A stretch of 64,000 nt of DNA from Pseudomonas sp. GGS8. GTDB taxonomy: Bacteria > Pseudomonadota > Gammaproteobacteria > Pseudomonadales > Pseudomonadaceae. The translations under genes and the position numbers were made by a program. A model generated the notes under the pieces. The model did no database searches. It worked only from the letters and a program-made list of their open reading frames with translations, and was not told the origin of the DNA. Shown in pieces: positions 9,596-19,185 of this stretch. The stretch is taken from contig NZ_JALJWF010000001.1 in assembly GCF_024168645.1 (NCBI RefSeq), positions 1 to 64,000 on the forward strand. The letters run 5' to 3'. Each line of letters starts with the position of its first letter. Within the stretch, counting starts at the first letter, position 1.

Positions 9596-12586
9596 CTAAT
9601 TTGAATTTGTCACTGCGGGCAGCTCGGCAAAAATCCGATCCAGACCGCCATTGTCTTCATCATCACCGACAGTGAAGGATTTGACGCCTTGACGTACCAG
9701 CGCCTGAAAACCTTCTTGCATTGACTGGCGATGTGCCGACCCTGCTTCCAGCATGACAAGCTGATCCCCCATTCGATAGGTCACCTTCTCATCGTGCAAT
9801 GCATGAGTCGGACATCCAAGAAGCGATAAGGTGAACTCCCTCGCATAGCGGTACACCTGATCCTCGCAACTTGCGTAGACCGGTTCAAACCGTACACCCG
9901 CAGGAACACGCGCCAGCCAAGTAGTTATCAGCGATTTCGCACTGTCACGTGCCATCTGACCATCAATGAATGGCGTGATATCGAGCAACAATTGCGGCCT
10001 TTCCAGCGGCGCCGGTAGCGAGCGATCGATCGCTTCGGCGACAGCCATTAAGTCTTCATCTGTCACCGGCGATCCAGGGGTCGCTTCGAGCAACGCGATA
10101 GATTGAATCAGATCAGCAACACCGGACTTACTGTTGGCGCGGAAATGCTCGATTGCAGTTTTATATTGAGCAGCGCAAGGCGCAGGGGCGTGGCGTGAGT
10201 GAACGATGCTCTGAGCTCGTGCACCTAATGCCTGACGGCCTTGAACATCGGTCCACAGCTTGCTCAAGGCAGCGATAAGTTCACCATCGGCAAATTCATC
10301 AGGCAGCTTGACGACACCGTCATCTTCCAGATCCGCCATGCTTCCGTTGGCATTGACGATGGTTGCCAGGCCATAGTTCATGCAATCGAGCACGGCTGCA
10401 GAGGTTTCACCTCTGGAATGTGCCCGCAGCTGTACCCCGACATCCGCAATCGCAAGATAGTCCCGGAATGTCTCGGATGAAGCCCAACCTGTAATCAGGA
10501 TTCGCGAGGCTACGCCTGCCCGGTCAATGCGCTGCTGAAGCTCATCGCCGTAAGTACCTGGATCGTTTTGCCCGACAAAGACCAAGACGCAGGCAGCATC
10601 ATTAGCCATAGGAGAACTCAGCCAGGCTTCCAGAAGCCTGTGGTTCAACTTGCTGGGACCCAACAAACCAAAACTGCACACTACAAAATCTTCCGCCTTG
10701 AGTCCCAACTTGTTGCGAGTCTCTCCACGCGCCTCGGGAGACGTTTGCGCAGGCACTCTCAGAAGTGGAATGTTGACCCATTCACTCCCCACTTGTGGCC
10801 CATACCATTGATTGGCAAGTTTGCGTGAGTTTTCAGAGTGGATAATCACGCCCTGTGCGGACTTCAGAACCGGCAGGTTAGCTGGGTACTTCCAGATAGC
10901 ATCAACCAACTCTTTCGAGTGGAAACGATCAATCACCGCAGCGTAACCGTGACTCTCATACAGTGCATCGGTCCAGATCCCTTGCGCATGGGTATTCAAT
11001 TCCATGTGCGCAAGAATCCCGGAAAGGAAAAAGTCGTGCAGCACCACGACACCGGGGATCGACGCAACCAACTCAAACATATGCTCGTGGAAAGTCGAGT
11101 TGCCGAAATGGTAGAGCACGTGATCATAAGAAGCAGCGTTTTCTACAAACCACTCCACCGTACGAACCGGGCACTTTTCCTTTATCCAGGCGGGCTCGAT
11201 ATCGCTTTGCGTAACAACCACATCGATATCAAAATGCTGCAACAACTCAGGCAACAGTTCAGCGCTGTAATCGCTGATCCCGCTTCGCTCAGGCGGTAAC
11301 GGTGAGACATAAGCTAAACGTGGCAGCCCCTTTCGAGACTCAACGACTGGAGTTTCTTTGGAACGTTGCTCATGGAAGGTCTCCAGGGCAGCAATCGCTC
11401 GCTGCGCCGTTTTATCCCAAGAGAACTGTTTCGCCTGTTCCAGGCCATGCCGCTCCAACTGAGCGCGAAACGAATCGTCCATCAAGACTTCGCGCAGCTT
11501 TTCCGTAATCGATGCATCGTCCAGCGGATCAAACATCGCCTGAGCGTTATTGACTACTTCAGGCAGACTCGAGGTATTTGCTGCCACCACCGCGCGACCA
11601 CAGGACATCGCCTCCAACGCGGGAAGCCCGAAGCCCTCATGCCAGGACGGGAAGATAAATGCCTGGCACAGGTTGTACAGGGCAACGAGGTCGTCTTCCG
11701 AAACAAACCCGGTCATGACGAATTGGTCACGGTCAAGGCCATGCTCTCTGGCCAGGGCCTCCAATCGCGCACGATCTTCAGGCCGTACCGAACAGACGAC
11801 TGCCAGTTGATGCTGCTCCAGGGTAACGGCCGGCAACCGTGCATACGAACGAATCAGTCCCTCGATGTTTTTCCGATGGTCAATACCGCCGGTGTACATA
11901 ACAAAGGCCCGATTCAACCCGAAACGAGAGAGCAAGTCGGCCTTTTGCGAGTCACTGTAGGACCTGACCTTGAAGTGCGCGTCAACTGCCGTCGAGATAT
12001 TCACCGCGTTCCAAGCATTTACGCCCAGATATTGAATAGCCTCTTGGCGGGAGGATTCAGAAATCGACAGCAGAAGGCCTGCCGACTGGAGATAGTTTAT
12101 TTTACTGTCGTACCACTTCTCGATCAGCGGGTTCTTGAGATAGGTGTCGCGATTGATGTATGGGATCAGGTCATACAACACGACAGCGGTTGGCAGATTA
12201 TCGGCAAAGCAGCCAACGCTGGTAACGGAGTCATCTTCGAAACCTTCGAAAAGGCTGCTTACCAGAACGACGTCGGGGTTCAGGGACGCAAGAAAAGACT
12301 CACGAACGCGCTCTGCGGCGTAACGGCGCCAGGTATTACCCACGTCGATGTGGCTCACCGCTTCAGGTATATGCCAAACGACAATGTTTTCCTGAGGGAT
12401 CAGATCCTGGAAAATCTCTCGAATACTGTCAACAGCCTCAGGAAAAGCGCCGCTCAAGGCCAGCAGAACTTCGTGGTTACCGCGGTTTCGCGCAACCCCT
12501 TGCGCCAACGACAGCGCGTATCGACCGATCCCACGGTTACGTGAGCCTGTCGATTGAGCACCTTGAAGATCGATCACAATACGCAT
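9596..12586 (-). CDS. Multi-domain GT4 glycosyltransferase (WbpX-type), two full domains plus a partial third
   Basis: This 996-residue protein holds two tandem GT-B units. Domain 1 (about 1-400) has the GIGRYALSLAQG acceptor loop, TGGIDHRKNIEGLI and the signature WHEGFGLPALEAMSCG. Domain 2 (about 415-810) starts LPRLAYVSPLPPERSGISDY and has a weaker C-terminal signature (SRGETSAAVLDCMNYG). Residues about 860-996 (LLLDITPFIDGQMARDS ... FEPVYASCEDQVYRYARE) resemble the N-terminal half of yet another GT4 unit of the kind that opens multi-domain mannosyltransferases, but the donor half is absent. P. aeruginosa WbpX is, as I recall, about half this size. The protein probably polymerises the D-rhamnan repeat, with each active domain making one linkage. 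It overlaps the FkbM gene by one base. Confidence 0.8.
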   Translation of the reverse strand: MRIVIDLQGAQSTGSRNRGIGRYALSLAQGVARNRGNHEVLLALSGAFPEAVDSIREIFQDLIPQENIVVWHIPEAVSHIDVGNTWRRYAAERVRESFLASLNPDVVLVSSLFEGFEDDSVTSVGCFADNLPTAVVLYDLIPYINRDTYLKNPLIEKWYDSKINYLQSAGLLLSISESSRQEAIQYLGVNAWNAVNISTAVDAHFKVRSYSDSQKADLLSRFGLNRAFVMYTGGIDHRKNIEGLIRSYARLPAVTLEQHQLAVVCSVRPEDRARLEALAREHGLDRDQFVMTGFVSEDDLVALYNLCQAFIFPSWHEGFGLPALEAMSCGRAVVAANTSSLPEVVNNAQAMFDPLDDASITEKLREVLMDDSFRAQLERHGLEQAKQFSWDKTAQRAIAALETFHEQRSKETPVVESRKGLPRLAYVSPLPPERSGISDYSAELLPELLQHFDIDVVVTQSDIEPAWIKEKCPVRTVEWFVENAASYDHVLYHFGNSTFHEHMFELVASIPGVVVLHDFFLSGILAHMELNTHAQGIWTDALYESHGYAAVIDRFHSKELVDAIWKYPANLPVLKSAQGVIIHSENSRKLANQWYGPQVGSEWVNIPLLRVPAQTSPEARGETRNKLGLKAEDFVVCSFGLLGPSKLNHRLLEAWLSSPMANDAACVLVFVGQNDPGTYGDELQQRIDRAGVASRILITGWASSETFRDYLAIADVGVQLRAHSRGETSAAVLDCMNYGLATIVNANGSMADLEDDGVVKLPDEFADGELIAALSKLWTDVQGRQALGARAQSIVHSRHAPAPCAAQYKTAIEHFRANSKSGVADLIQSIALLEATPGSPVTDEDLMAVAEAIDRSLPAPLERPQLLLDITPFIDGQMARDSAKSLITTWLARVPAGVRFEPVYASCEDQVYRYAREFTLSLLGCPTHALHDEKVTYRMGDQLVMLEAGSAHRQSMQEGFQALVRQGVKSFTVGDDEDNGGLDRIFAELPAVTNSN

Positions 12587-13785
12587 TACTGACCCCCACC
12601 ACGCTGCTGGGCAGACGTCTTCAGTCGGCGATACAAGTCGCGCCCCCTGCCAGTGAGGTACTGCTCACTGAGTGGTGCTTTAGCTCGTATGGAGACAACA
12701 CTTTTAGAAAGATGGTTGAACACTTTGCGTGCGCCATCATAGAAACCGAGGGTTTTAAGAAGCCCTACACACCTTGAACGCAAAATTGGTCGTGTCGAAA
12801 AAAACAGAGAGACCTTGCGGAGTGAAAAACCCAAGACTTTTTTCACGAAAGTTTTCAAACGAACCGTGAAACCAAGCTGCCGGGCCAAGCGAACTTGAAA
12901 CACCAACCAGCGCAACGGCTGCGTCAGCCGCCAAGACGTACTCGCATACACAGCGGCGAGTTCGGCCTCGACAGACATGCGTTTTGCCTCTTCCAAAACC
13001 CTCAGTGTCTCTTCCAAAGCTCTCAGCTCCTCCCGACGACGAGTATCAGCTTCGGCTTGCAGCACTCGGCTTTGAACAAGCTGGTAGAACGAATGCGAGG
13101 CCTTGCCGCTCAAAACGAATCGGTCAAAGACATTGGGAGGACGGTTGAATGACTCAAGTAGCTCTATGTGATTCTCATGCACATAAAATCGGTTTAACCC
13201 ATCAAAGTAGGCAAAGCGATATCCTTTCGCCAGAATCAAATCCTCCCAGTCGTCGTGGCTTTGCTCCTCACTGAGTGGCAAAGTGCTTTCGATGACCAGA
13301 ACCCAAGGACGGATCGGCGACTCGACCCAGCTCTCTATTACATTTTTTTCGAGCCCTTCAACATCAATCTTCATCCAGTTGACGGCTCGGTCGCGATACT
13401 TTTCCAGCAAAGTATCCAGCGACATCACCGGCACAACTCGACGTATGGCTTGATAGCCGGAATCAAGGTGCAACTTGGCAATAGAGTTGTCGGAGGTCGA
13501 AAGGCCAGTGTCCGAGAACTCGTAAAACTCAAGGGTTTCAGTGCCCGAACCAATAGCGACCTGTTCGATCACTTCATCGGGCCGAGCAAGCCTCAACCTT
13601 GATGAGTATTGTTCGGTTGGCTCGACATGCACCCCGCGCCATTGATGCTCATAGAATGCGAGGCTGACGGAGTCATGGACCGGGTCCTGGGCACCAATAT
13701 CAATGTAGAAACCTTTGGAGACGTGATTCAGCGCTCTCCACAGCATCACATCTTCGAAGTTCTGGGCGTACGATACAAATGACAT
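12586..13785 (-). CDS. FkbM-family methyltransferase with C-terminal coiled coil, candidate O-chain terminator
   Basis: Residues about 1-215 of this 399-residue protein match FkbM-type SAM-dependent methyltransferases: GFYIDIGAQDPVHDSVS, a GVHVEPTEQ strand end, and the late block WMKIDVEGLEKNVIESW. From about 245 to 290 there is a heptad-rich, charged helix (repeated REELRALEETLRVLEE pattern). After it comes YASTSWRLTQPLRWL, a motif often seen at the C-termini of O-antigen glycosyltransferases, and a basic amphipathic tail that may touch the membrane. It is wedged between wzt and the large glycosyltransferase, overlapping each by one base. In E. coli O8/O9 a methyltransferase with a coiled coil (WbdD) caps the chain and sets its length; this protein could be a functional analogue, although it is a different methyltransferase family and has no kinase domain. 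Confidence 0.8.
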   Translation of the reverse strand: MSFVSYAQNFEDVMLWRALNHVSKGFYIDIGAQDPVHDSVSLAFYEHQWRGVHVEPTEQYSSRLRLARPDEVIEQVAIGSGTETLEFYEFSDTGLSTSDNSIAKLHLDSGYQAIRRVVPVMSLDTLLEKYRDRAVNWMKIDVEGLEKNVIESWVESPIRPWVLVIESTLPLSEEQSHDDWEDLILAKGYRFAYFDGLNRFYVHENHIELLESFNRPPNVFDRFVLSGKASHSFYQLVQSRVLQAEADTRRREELRALEETLRVLEEAKRMSVEAELAAVYASTSWRLTQPLRWLVFQVRLARQLGFTVRLKTFVKKVLGFSLRKVSLFFSTRPILRSRCVGLLKTLGFYDGARKVFNHLSKSVVSIRAKAPLSEQYLTGRGRDLYRRLKTSAQQRGGGQ

Positions 13786-15008
13786 TAGCGTATGATTTCC
13801 AAATCAAGCGGCATCCAACATGCCCCAGCAAATAAGCTTTTACTTTGGTTCACAACATTAAAAACCAAAGCCAAGTCTCGCCACTCATAATTATTACTGA
13901 GGTGAGAATCGTCGCTGACAAGTGCCGTAGCGATAGAATAACTTCCAGGCCCGACATTCATCTCACAGGCAAAGTTATAAACCAACTCCTCACCCTCAAC
14001 CAGATTCAATTCAGCACGCTGCAAATGATGAGTATTAGTGCCAAATACCGTTTGGCCCAACCGGTCCTTTATCATGTAACCAAGAACCAGACGAGGAATA
14101 GCTGCAGACACACGAACCTTGACACTTAGCGTTACAGGTGCACCTACATCGATGACCTCAACAGGATCGCCATTAGCGTTCAGAATATTTATTTCCGCAA
14201 CAGTTGCTTGTCCTGTACCGGAAACTGTCTTTATCCGACCGTCGGAGGAAATTTCCTGGCGAACTGTATTAGCGTTTTCTTTCTCTGCCAGCATCGCATT
14301 GTAGTAATCCATTACTTCTTCTGGCTTACCTTCCATTGCCAGCTTTCCGCTTCTCAACAAAATTGCACGATCGCAAATAGACTGAATCGCCGCCTTGTCG
14401 TGAGAGACAATAAGCAATGTGGTACCGCCCTTACGGAATTCGCGAATCCTTTCAAAGCTCTTGTGCTGGAAATAGGCATCGCCCACCGACAACGCCTCGT
14501 CAACGATCAAGACATCGGGTCTACGAGCCGTTGCGACACTAAACGCCAAGCGCATCTGCATCCCGCTGGAATAAAGTCTAACCGGCTGGTCGATGTAGTC
14601 GCCGATCTCGGCAAACGCCTCGATTTCCGGCATCAACTCGGTGACTTCACTCACACTCAAGCCAAGCAACTGCCCAGCCATGATCGCATTCTGGCGGCCG
14701 GTGAAATCGGGATGAAAACCCATGCCCAACTCTAGCAGTGCGGCTACCCGGCCACTTATTTCTACATTGCCGACGGTGGGCTGGGTGGTACCGGTGATCA
14801 TCTTCAACAAGGTACTTTTGCCTGCACCGTTGACGCCGATAATCCCTACAGCTTCACCTGGCCGCACCTGGAAGTTCAGGTCTTCGAGGACCCACTTCAA
14901 CTTGTGGCGTGGCCTGCTCCACGGAATTATCCACTCGGCCAAGCGGGACGCACGACTCGGGTACTGTTTATAAGCCTTGCCCAGGCCCGTTACGTTAATC
15001 GTCCCCAT
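13785..15008 (-). CDS. wzt: O-polysaccharide ABC exporter, ATPase subunit with C-terminal carbohydrate-binding domain
   Basis: The 407-residue protein has an N-terminal nucleotide-binding domain (Walker A GVNGAGKSTLL, signature YSSGMQMRLAFS, Walker B VLIVDEALSVGD, switch His in IVSHD). A C-terminal domain of about 150 residues (from roughly 255) is beta-rich, with VTLSVKVRVSAAIPRLVLGYM and VFGTNTHH as in Wzt-C modules. Together with Wzm it flips completed undecaprenyl-linked O-chains to the periplasm. In E. coli O8/O9a the Wzt C-domain recognises the capped non-reducing end, so its presence here predicts a chain-end modification, plausibly by the neighbouring FkbM methyltransferase. It overlaps wzm and the FkbM gene by one base each. 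Confidence 0.93.
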   Translation of the reverse strand: MGTINVTGLGKAYKQYPSRASRLAEWIIPWSRPRHKLKWVLEDLNFQVRPGEAVGIIGVNGAGKSTLLKMITGTTQPTVGNVEISGRVAALLELGMGFHPDFTGRQNAIMAGQLLGLSVSEVTELMPEIEAFAEIGDYIDQPVRLYSSGMQMRLAFSVATARRPDVLIVDEALSVGDAYFQHKSFERIREFRKGGTTLLIVSHDKAAIQSICDRAILLRSGKLAMEGKPEEVMDYYNAMLAEKENANTVRQEISSDGRIKTVSGTGQATVAEINILNANGDPVEVIDVGAPVTLSVKVRVSAAIPRLVLGYMIKDRLGQTVFGTNTHHLQRAELNLVEGEELVYNFACEMNVGPGSYSIATALVSDDSHLSNNYEWRDLALVFNVVNQSKSLFAGACWMPLDLEIIR

Positions 15009-15805
15009 CAGAGTTCATCCACCAATTCGCCCGAATGCTTTTTAAATAAATGAAGCCCCAGGAAGCATATGAACAGGCTGAGTAACACAATAGGAAGGAG
15101 CGCAATCCAATCGGGCATCTGTCCGTGCACCATGACGCCCTGGTATGAACCAATCAACGTCGCCATCGGGTTAAGTTTCATCAGTGACTGCAACCAGGCT
15201 GGCAGAATATTGAGCGGGTACACAATCGGCGTAAACCAGAACCAGAATTGCAGTACGACACCAAAAAGCTGCCCTACGTCCCGAAAGAACACGTTCAACA
15301 CACCAAGCGTGACCCCCAGGCCAATGGCAAATAACACCTGAATCAACAGAATGGGAATAATCGTAAAGAAAACCCACCCCGGAAAATTCCCGGTCACCAG
15401 TAGAAAAATGATAAACAGCGAGAAAATAATCCCGAAATTGACCGAAGCATTCAACACCAATGTCACCGGCAGGCACAGGCGTGGAAAGCTCAACTTTTTA
15501 ATCAGGTTCGCATTATCTATAAAAATACTTTGGGCTCTACCAACTATCTCGCCAAAGTAACCCCAGGTAATGACACCCACACACAGATAGATACTATAGC
15601 CAAAGGTGCCGTCTACCCCTGGCAACTTTGCACGCATAAGCTGCGAAAAAATCACCGTATACACAAAAATCATTGTCAACGGCTGGATGACTGTCCAACC
15701 AACACCCAACATCGAGTTGGTGTATTTAGATTGAAACTCCCGCTTCACGCTCCCCAGGATAAAGCCCCGGTAATTCCATAGAGCCTTCAATGCCGGACTG
15801 ATCAT
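15008..15805 (-). CDS. wzm: O-polysaccharide ABC exporter, membrane subunit
   Basis: This 265-residue ABC-2 type permease has a cytoplasmic amphipathic start (ALWNYRGFILGSVKREFQSKY), the family segment SMLGVGWTVIQPLTM and about six membrane helices. A typical late block reads GQLFGVVLQFWFWFTPIVYPL. It forms the channel half of the exporter with Wzt and moves the lipid-linked polysaccharide across the inner membrane, so this locus needs no Wzx flippase or Wzy polymerase, and none is present. It overlaps the phosphomannomutase gene by four bases (ATGA) and wzt by one, which fits tight stoichiometric coupling. Confidence 0.93.
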   Translation of the reverse strand: MISPALKALWNYRGFILGSVKREFQSKYTNSMLGVGWTVIQPLTMIFVYTVIFSQLMRAKLPGVDGTFGYSIYLCVGVITWGYFGEIVGRAQSIFIDNANLIKKLSFPRLCLPVTLVLNASVNFGIIFSLFIIFLLVTGNFPGWVFFTIIPILLIQVLFAIGLGVTLGVLNVFFRDVGQLFGVVLQFWFWFTPIVYPLNILPAWLQSLMKLNPMATLIGSYQGVMVHGQMPDWIALLPIVLLSLFICFLGLHLFKKHSGELVDEL

Positions 15806-17178
15806 TGAGCAGCACCTATCAGCGTCTCAATCTCCTTCAGACGAGCAAACATTAATTCGCTATCACCTTTAGCTTCAACGTTCAGCCGCAATAAAGGCTC
15901 AGTATTGGAACCACGCAGATTGAATCGCCATTCTTCGAATCCAACGCTAATACCGTCGGTCATATCCAGAATAGGTGACTGAGGCCGATAATGAGCCAAG
16001 ACATGTTCAATCGTCTTGGCCACATCGGCCACTTTGTAGTTGATCTCACCGGTGCAGGGGAACGCTGCAATACGCTCATCGACTTGCTCGGACAGTGGTT
16101 TTCCGGTACTAGAAACCAATGCTGCCACCAACAACCACGGAATCATCCCACTGTCGCAATACGCAAAATCGCGGAAGTAGTGGTGAGCACTCATCTCACC
16201 GCCATACACCGCATCCTCCTCACGCATGCGCTCCTTGATAAACGCATGCCCGGTTTTGCTCTGAACGGCGATACCACCCGCCTGCTCGACCTGCTCGATG
16301 GTGTTCCAGGTCAGGCGCGGATCGTGGATGATCTTGCTGCCGGGGTGTTGCTTGAGCAGCATTTCGGCCAGCAGGCCGACGAGGTAATAGCCCTCGATGA
16401 ACCGACCATCGGCATCGAAGAAAAAGCATCGATCGAAGTCACCGTCCCAAGCCAGGCCCATATCGCACTGGTTAGCCAGCAGTGCCTGACGAGTCAGTTC
16501 GCGATTCTCGGGCAGCAGCGGATTGGGGACGCCGTTCGGAAAGTGGCCATCAGGCACTTCGTTGATGAACACCCACTGCAGCGGCAGTCGTTCAGCCAGC
16601 GCCTGCAGCACAGGACCTGCAGCGCCATTGCCCGGATCGGCGAGGATTTTGAGAGGCTTCAAGGCGTTGACGTCGACGTAAGTGAGCAAATGGTCGATGT
16701 AGGCGGTCTTGTCAAAGGCCTGACGAACCGTGCCTTTTTGTACAGCCGCAGCGCCCAGGTCACCCTGATCGACACGCAGACGAATAGCGTCGAGGCCTGT
16801 GTCGCCACTGATAGGACGAGACTCGGCCTTGACGAGTTTCATGCCGTTGTAGCCTTTGGGATTGTGGCTGGCAGTGATCATCACGCCGCCGTCGACTCTG
16901 TAATGACTGGTAGCGAAATAGACTTCCTCGGTACCGCACAGCCCGATGTCGATCACATCGGCACCCGCCTCGGTAATGCCGCGCATCAGAGCTGCCGCCA
17001 GGGGTGGGCTTTCGAGCCTCATGTCCTGGCCGACTACGAAGGTTTTCCCTTGCAACTCGACCACGAGCGCACGGCCTATGCGGTAGGCGATGTCTTCGTT
17101 GAGTTGAGCGGGAACCTGACCACGAATGTCATAGGCTTTGAAGCATTGCGTCACGATAGGAGGATACATACTACTCAC
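15802..17178 (-). CDS. Phosphomannomutase/phosphoglucomutase (AlgC-like)
   Basis: The enzyme interconverts mannose-6-phosphate and mannose-1-phosphate, supplying WbpW. The 458-residue protein shows the phosphoserine loop ITASHNPKGYNGMK, the metal-binding loop DGDFDRCFFFD, a sugar-binding GGEMSAHHYF block and the C-terminal phosphate-binding SNTEPLLRL. It is clearly of the alpha-D-phosphohexomutase family and close to AlgC, but as part of the O-polysaccharide locus it is likely a dedicated paralogue. The longest frame starts with GTG at 17178; an ATG three codons later (17169) is an equal candidate, and neither has a strong ribosome site. It overlaps wzm by four bases. Confidence 0.92.
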   Translation of the reverse strand: MSSMYPPIVTQCFKAYDIRGQVPAQLNEDIAYRIGRALVVELQGKTFVVGQDMRLESPPLAAALMRGITEAGADVIDIGLCGTEEVYFATSHYRVDGGVMITASHNPKGYNGMKLVKAESRPISGDTGLDAIRLRVDQGDLGAAAVQKGTVRQAFDKTAYIDHLLTYVDVNALKPLKILADPGNGAAGPVLQALAERLPLQWVFINEVPDGHFPNGVPNPLLPENRELTRQALLANQCDMGLAWDGDFDRCFFFDADGRFIEGYYLVGLLAEMLLKQHPGSKIIHDPRLTWNTIEQVEQAGGIAVQSKTGHAFIKERMREEDAVYGGEMSAHHYFRDFAYCDSGMIPWLLVAALVSSTGKPLSEQVDERIAAFPCTGEINYKVADVAKTIEHVLAHYRPQSPILDMTDGISVGFEEWRFNLRGSNTEPLLRLNVEAKGDSELMFARLKEIETLIGAAQ

Positions 17179-17295
17179 TAACTGAAATGTCCGATGCCGC
17201 CCGGAGGCGGCAACGGCAAGAATGGAGCGCCAGAGCCTGATGCCATTGGCGTGCTAACCTCGCAAGGCACGAGGCTCGCATCGGGCTCAGTGTCG

Positions 17296-18738
17296 TTACT
17301 TATCGACGCGACCGTAGTTGTCTTCAAAACGCACGATATCGTCTTCGCCCAGATAGTCACCGCTCTGCACTTCGATCAGCACCAGATCGATAACACCCGG
17401 GTTCATCAGACGGTGCTGGTGGCCGGCACGAATAAACGTGGACTCGTTGGTGTTCAACATCAATTCCTGCTGGTCGTTGACAACCACAGCCATCCCGCTG
17501 ACAACGATCCAGTGCTCACTTCTGTGATGGTGCATCTGCAAGGACAACGAAGCCTTTGGCTTCACCACAATGCGCTTGATCTTGAAGCGCTCGCCGTTTT
17601 CCAGGGTGGTGTAGGTCCCCCAAGGGCGATGAACGGTACGATGGAGCAAATGCACCGTGTGGCTGGCCGCCTTGAGCTGATTGACGATATGTTTTACGTC
17701 TTGGGCATGATCTTTGTGAGCGATCATCACCGCGTCCGGCGTATCGATGACCAGCAGGTCCTCAACCCCCACCAGCGCAGTCAGTCGATCCTCACTGTTA
17801 ACGTAGTTGTTACGAGAATTGTGGGACAACACCTCGCCTTCGAAACGGTTGCCGTTTTCATCAGGCTCGGTCAGCTCACTGACGGCGTTCCAGGAACCGA
17901 TGTCACTCCAACCGATATCACAAGGAATGGTCGCTACTTTGGAGGAGCGCTCCATCAATGCGTAATCGATGGAGATGTCCGGAACCTCTGCGAATGCATC
18001 AGCATCAAGTGCCAGGCAACGATATTTAGCAGAGGTAGTGAGGCGCGAATTTTCAATGGTTTTACTGACGGCTTCCACCACGTCAGGGGCATGCTGGCGA
18101 AGTTCTTCCAGCACAGTGCCGACCCGGAAGCAGAACATCCCGGAGTTCCAATAGTAGTTGCCTGCGCTGACGTAGCCTTCAGCCGTTTCAAGATTGGGCT
18201 TTTCGACGAAGCGCGCAACCTTAAGGCCGCCCTTCAGGGGCGCATCTTTTTGAGCTTCGATGTACCCGAACCCCGTTTCAGGGTAGGTCGGCTGAATACC
18301 AAAGGTGACCAGCCAGCCTTCGGAGGCAAGCGTCACCGCACTGGCGACTGCCGCAGCAAATGCTTTTTCGTCTTTTATCAGGTGGTCTGCAGCCAGCACC
18401 AGCATTTGGGCGTCGGGGCCATGCGAAGCTTCCAGTTGAAGCGCCGCGGCAGCAACGGCAGCAGCCGTATTACGCCCGAAAGGCTCAAGGATGAAGCCTT
18501 GCGAATGTTTGAGCGTATTGACTGCGCCGTACTCGTCTTCGGTCTTGAACAGGAGCTCACGGTTGGTCACCGTAAGGACCTCCACAACACCTTCCAGACG
18601 TGAAGCACGAAGGAACGTTTTCTGGATTAGATTCTGGCCATCTGGCAGATCCATGAACGGCTTTGGATGGGCCTCTCGAGAAACAGGCCACAACCGGCTG
18701 CCCACTCCGCCAGACAAAATTACGGGAATCAGTTCCAT
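17296..18738 (-). CDS. wbpW: Bifunctional mannose-1-phosphate guanylyltransferase / mannose-6-phosphate isomerase
   Basis: The N-terminal domain (about 1-285) is a nucleotidyltransferase with the pyrophosphorylase loop LSGGVGSRLWPVSREAHPKP. The C-terminal cupin domain (about 330-480) carries SLQMHHHRSEHWIVV, the metal site of type II phosphomannose isomerases. Together they isomerise fructose-6-phosphate to mannose-6-phosphate and, after the mutase step, make GDP-mannose. The 480-residue length fits WbpW/AlgA/PslB enzymes; the position in a D-rhamnose locus favours WbpW. AAGGA stands ahead of the ATG at 18738. It is the first gene of the wzm/wzt/wbp series, separated by 117 bases from the mutase gene and by 447 bases from rmlA. 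Confidence 0.9.
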   Translation of the reverse strand: MELIPVILSGGVGSRLWPVSREAHPKPFMDLPDGQNLIQKTFLRASRLEGVVEVLTVTNRELLFKTEDEYGAVNTLKHSQGFILEPFGRNTAAAVAAAALQLEASHGPDAQMLVLAADHLIKDEKAFAAAVASAVTLASEGWLVTFGIQPTYPETGFGYIEAQKDAPLKGGLKVARFVEKPNLETAEGYVSAGNYYWNSGMFCFRVGTVLEELRQHAPDVVEAVSKTIENSRLTTSAKYRCLALDADAFAEVPDISIDYALMERSSKVATIPCDIGWSDIGSWNAVSELTEPDENGNRFEGEVLSHNSRNNYVNSEDRLTALVGVEDLLVIDTPDAVMIAHKDHAQDVKHIVNQLKAASHTVHLLHRTVHRPWGTYTTLENGERFKIKRIVVKPKASLSLQMHHHRSEHWIVVSGMAVVVNDQQELMLNTNESTFIRAGHQHRLMNPGVIDLVLIEVQSGDYLGEDDIVRFEDNYGRVDK

Positions 18739-19185
18739 GCTCTAAATCCTTAATCCCCTTCCGGCAAATTCATCCAGAAAGTGGGCTCAGTTATGTTTCT
18801 GGTCATTCTTGCATCGTAAGCAATGCAAATTTTTTGCTTGAGTCGACTGAAGGTGGCAACCAAGCATCAATCTAAACCGGTCGATTTTACACCGGGTACG
18901 CCTCCCCTCCACTCTCCAGCTCTACCACTTATCAGTATTCCTGCAGCCTCAATTTTTTGAGGCGATCTCGACAAGTCGGAACCCTTCATCACGGGGAGTG
19001 CAAATCCAATAAATTTGAGGCCTGCAGCGCTGCATGGGGTCAGATAATTCTGCTGGCCATTCTACAGCTAGTACCGGGAATAAATAACTCATGCGAGGGC
19101 AGGATACGAAAATCATTTGAAAACAAACGATTTTTTTTAAAAAAATACCATCAAAACAACATCAATCATCTGCCACGATCAAGTC
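18739..19185. other. 447-bp gap between rmlA and wbpW, no gene; regulatory region and site of a missing rmlC
   Basis: No protein-like frame is present on either strand, and in particular no trace of RmlC, which usually follows rmlA. The gap contains an A/T palindrome (T8A7 type) at about 19131-19146, a 7-bp hairpin at 18946-18963 without a T tail, an extended minus-10-like element on the minus strand at 18884-18891, and a 6-bp inverted repeat (18809-18814/18823-18828) about 70 bases before the wbpW start. It most likely carries the promoter of the wbpW-to-wbpZ series. Confidence 0.6.
18884..18891 (-). promoter_or_regulatory. Candidate extended minus-10 promoter element for the wbpW operon
   Basis: On the minus strand the eight bases read TGTAAAAT, an extended minus-10 box, about 150 bases upstream of wbpW. 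No good minus-35 is seen at 17 bases. A nearly identical element precedes rmlB (22196-22203). Confidence 0.35.
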
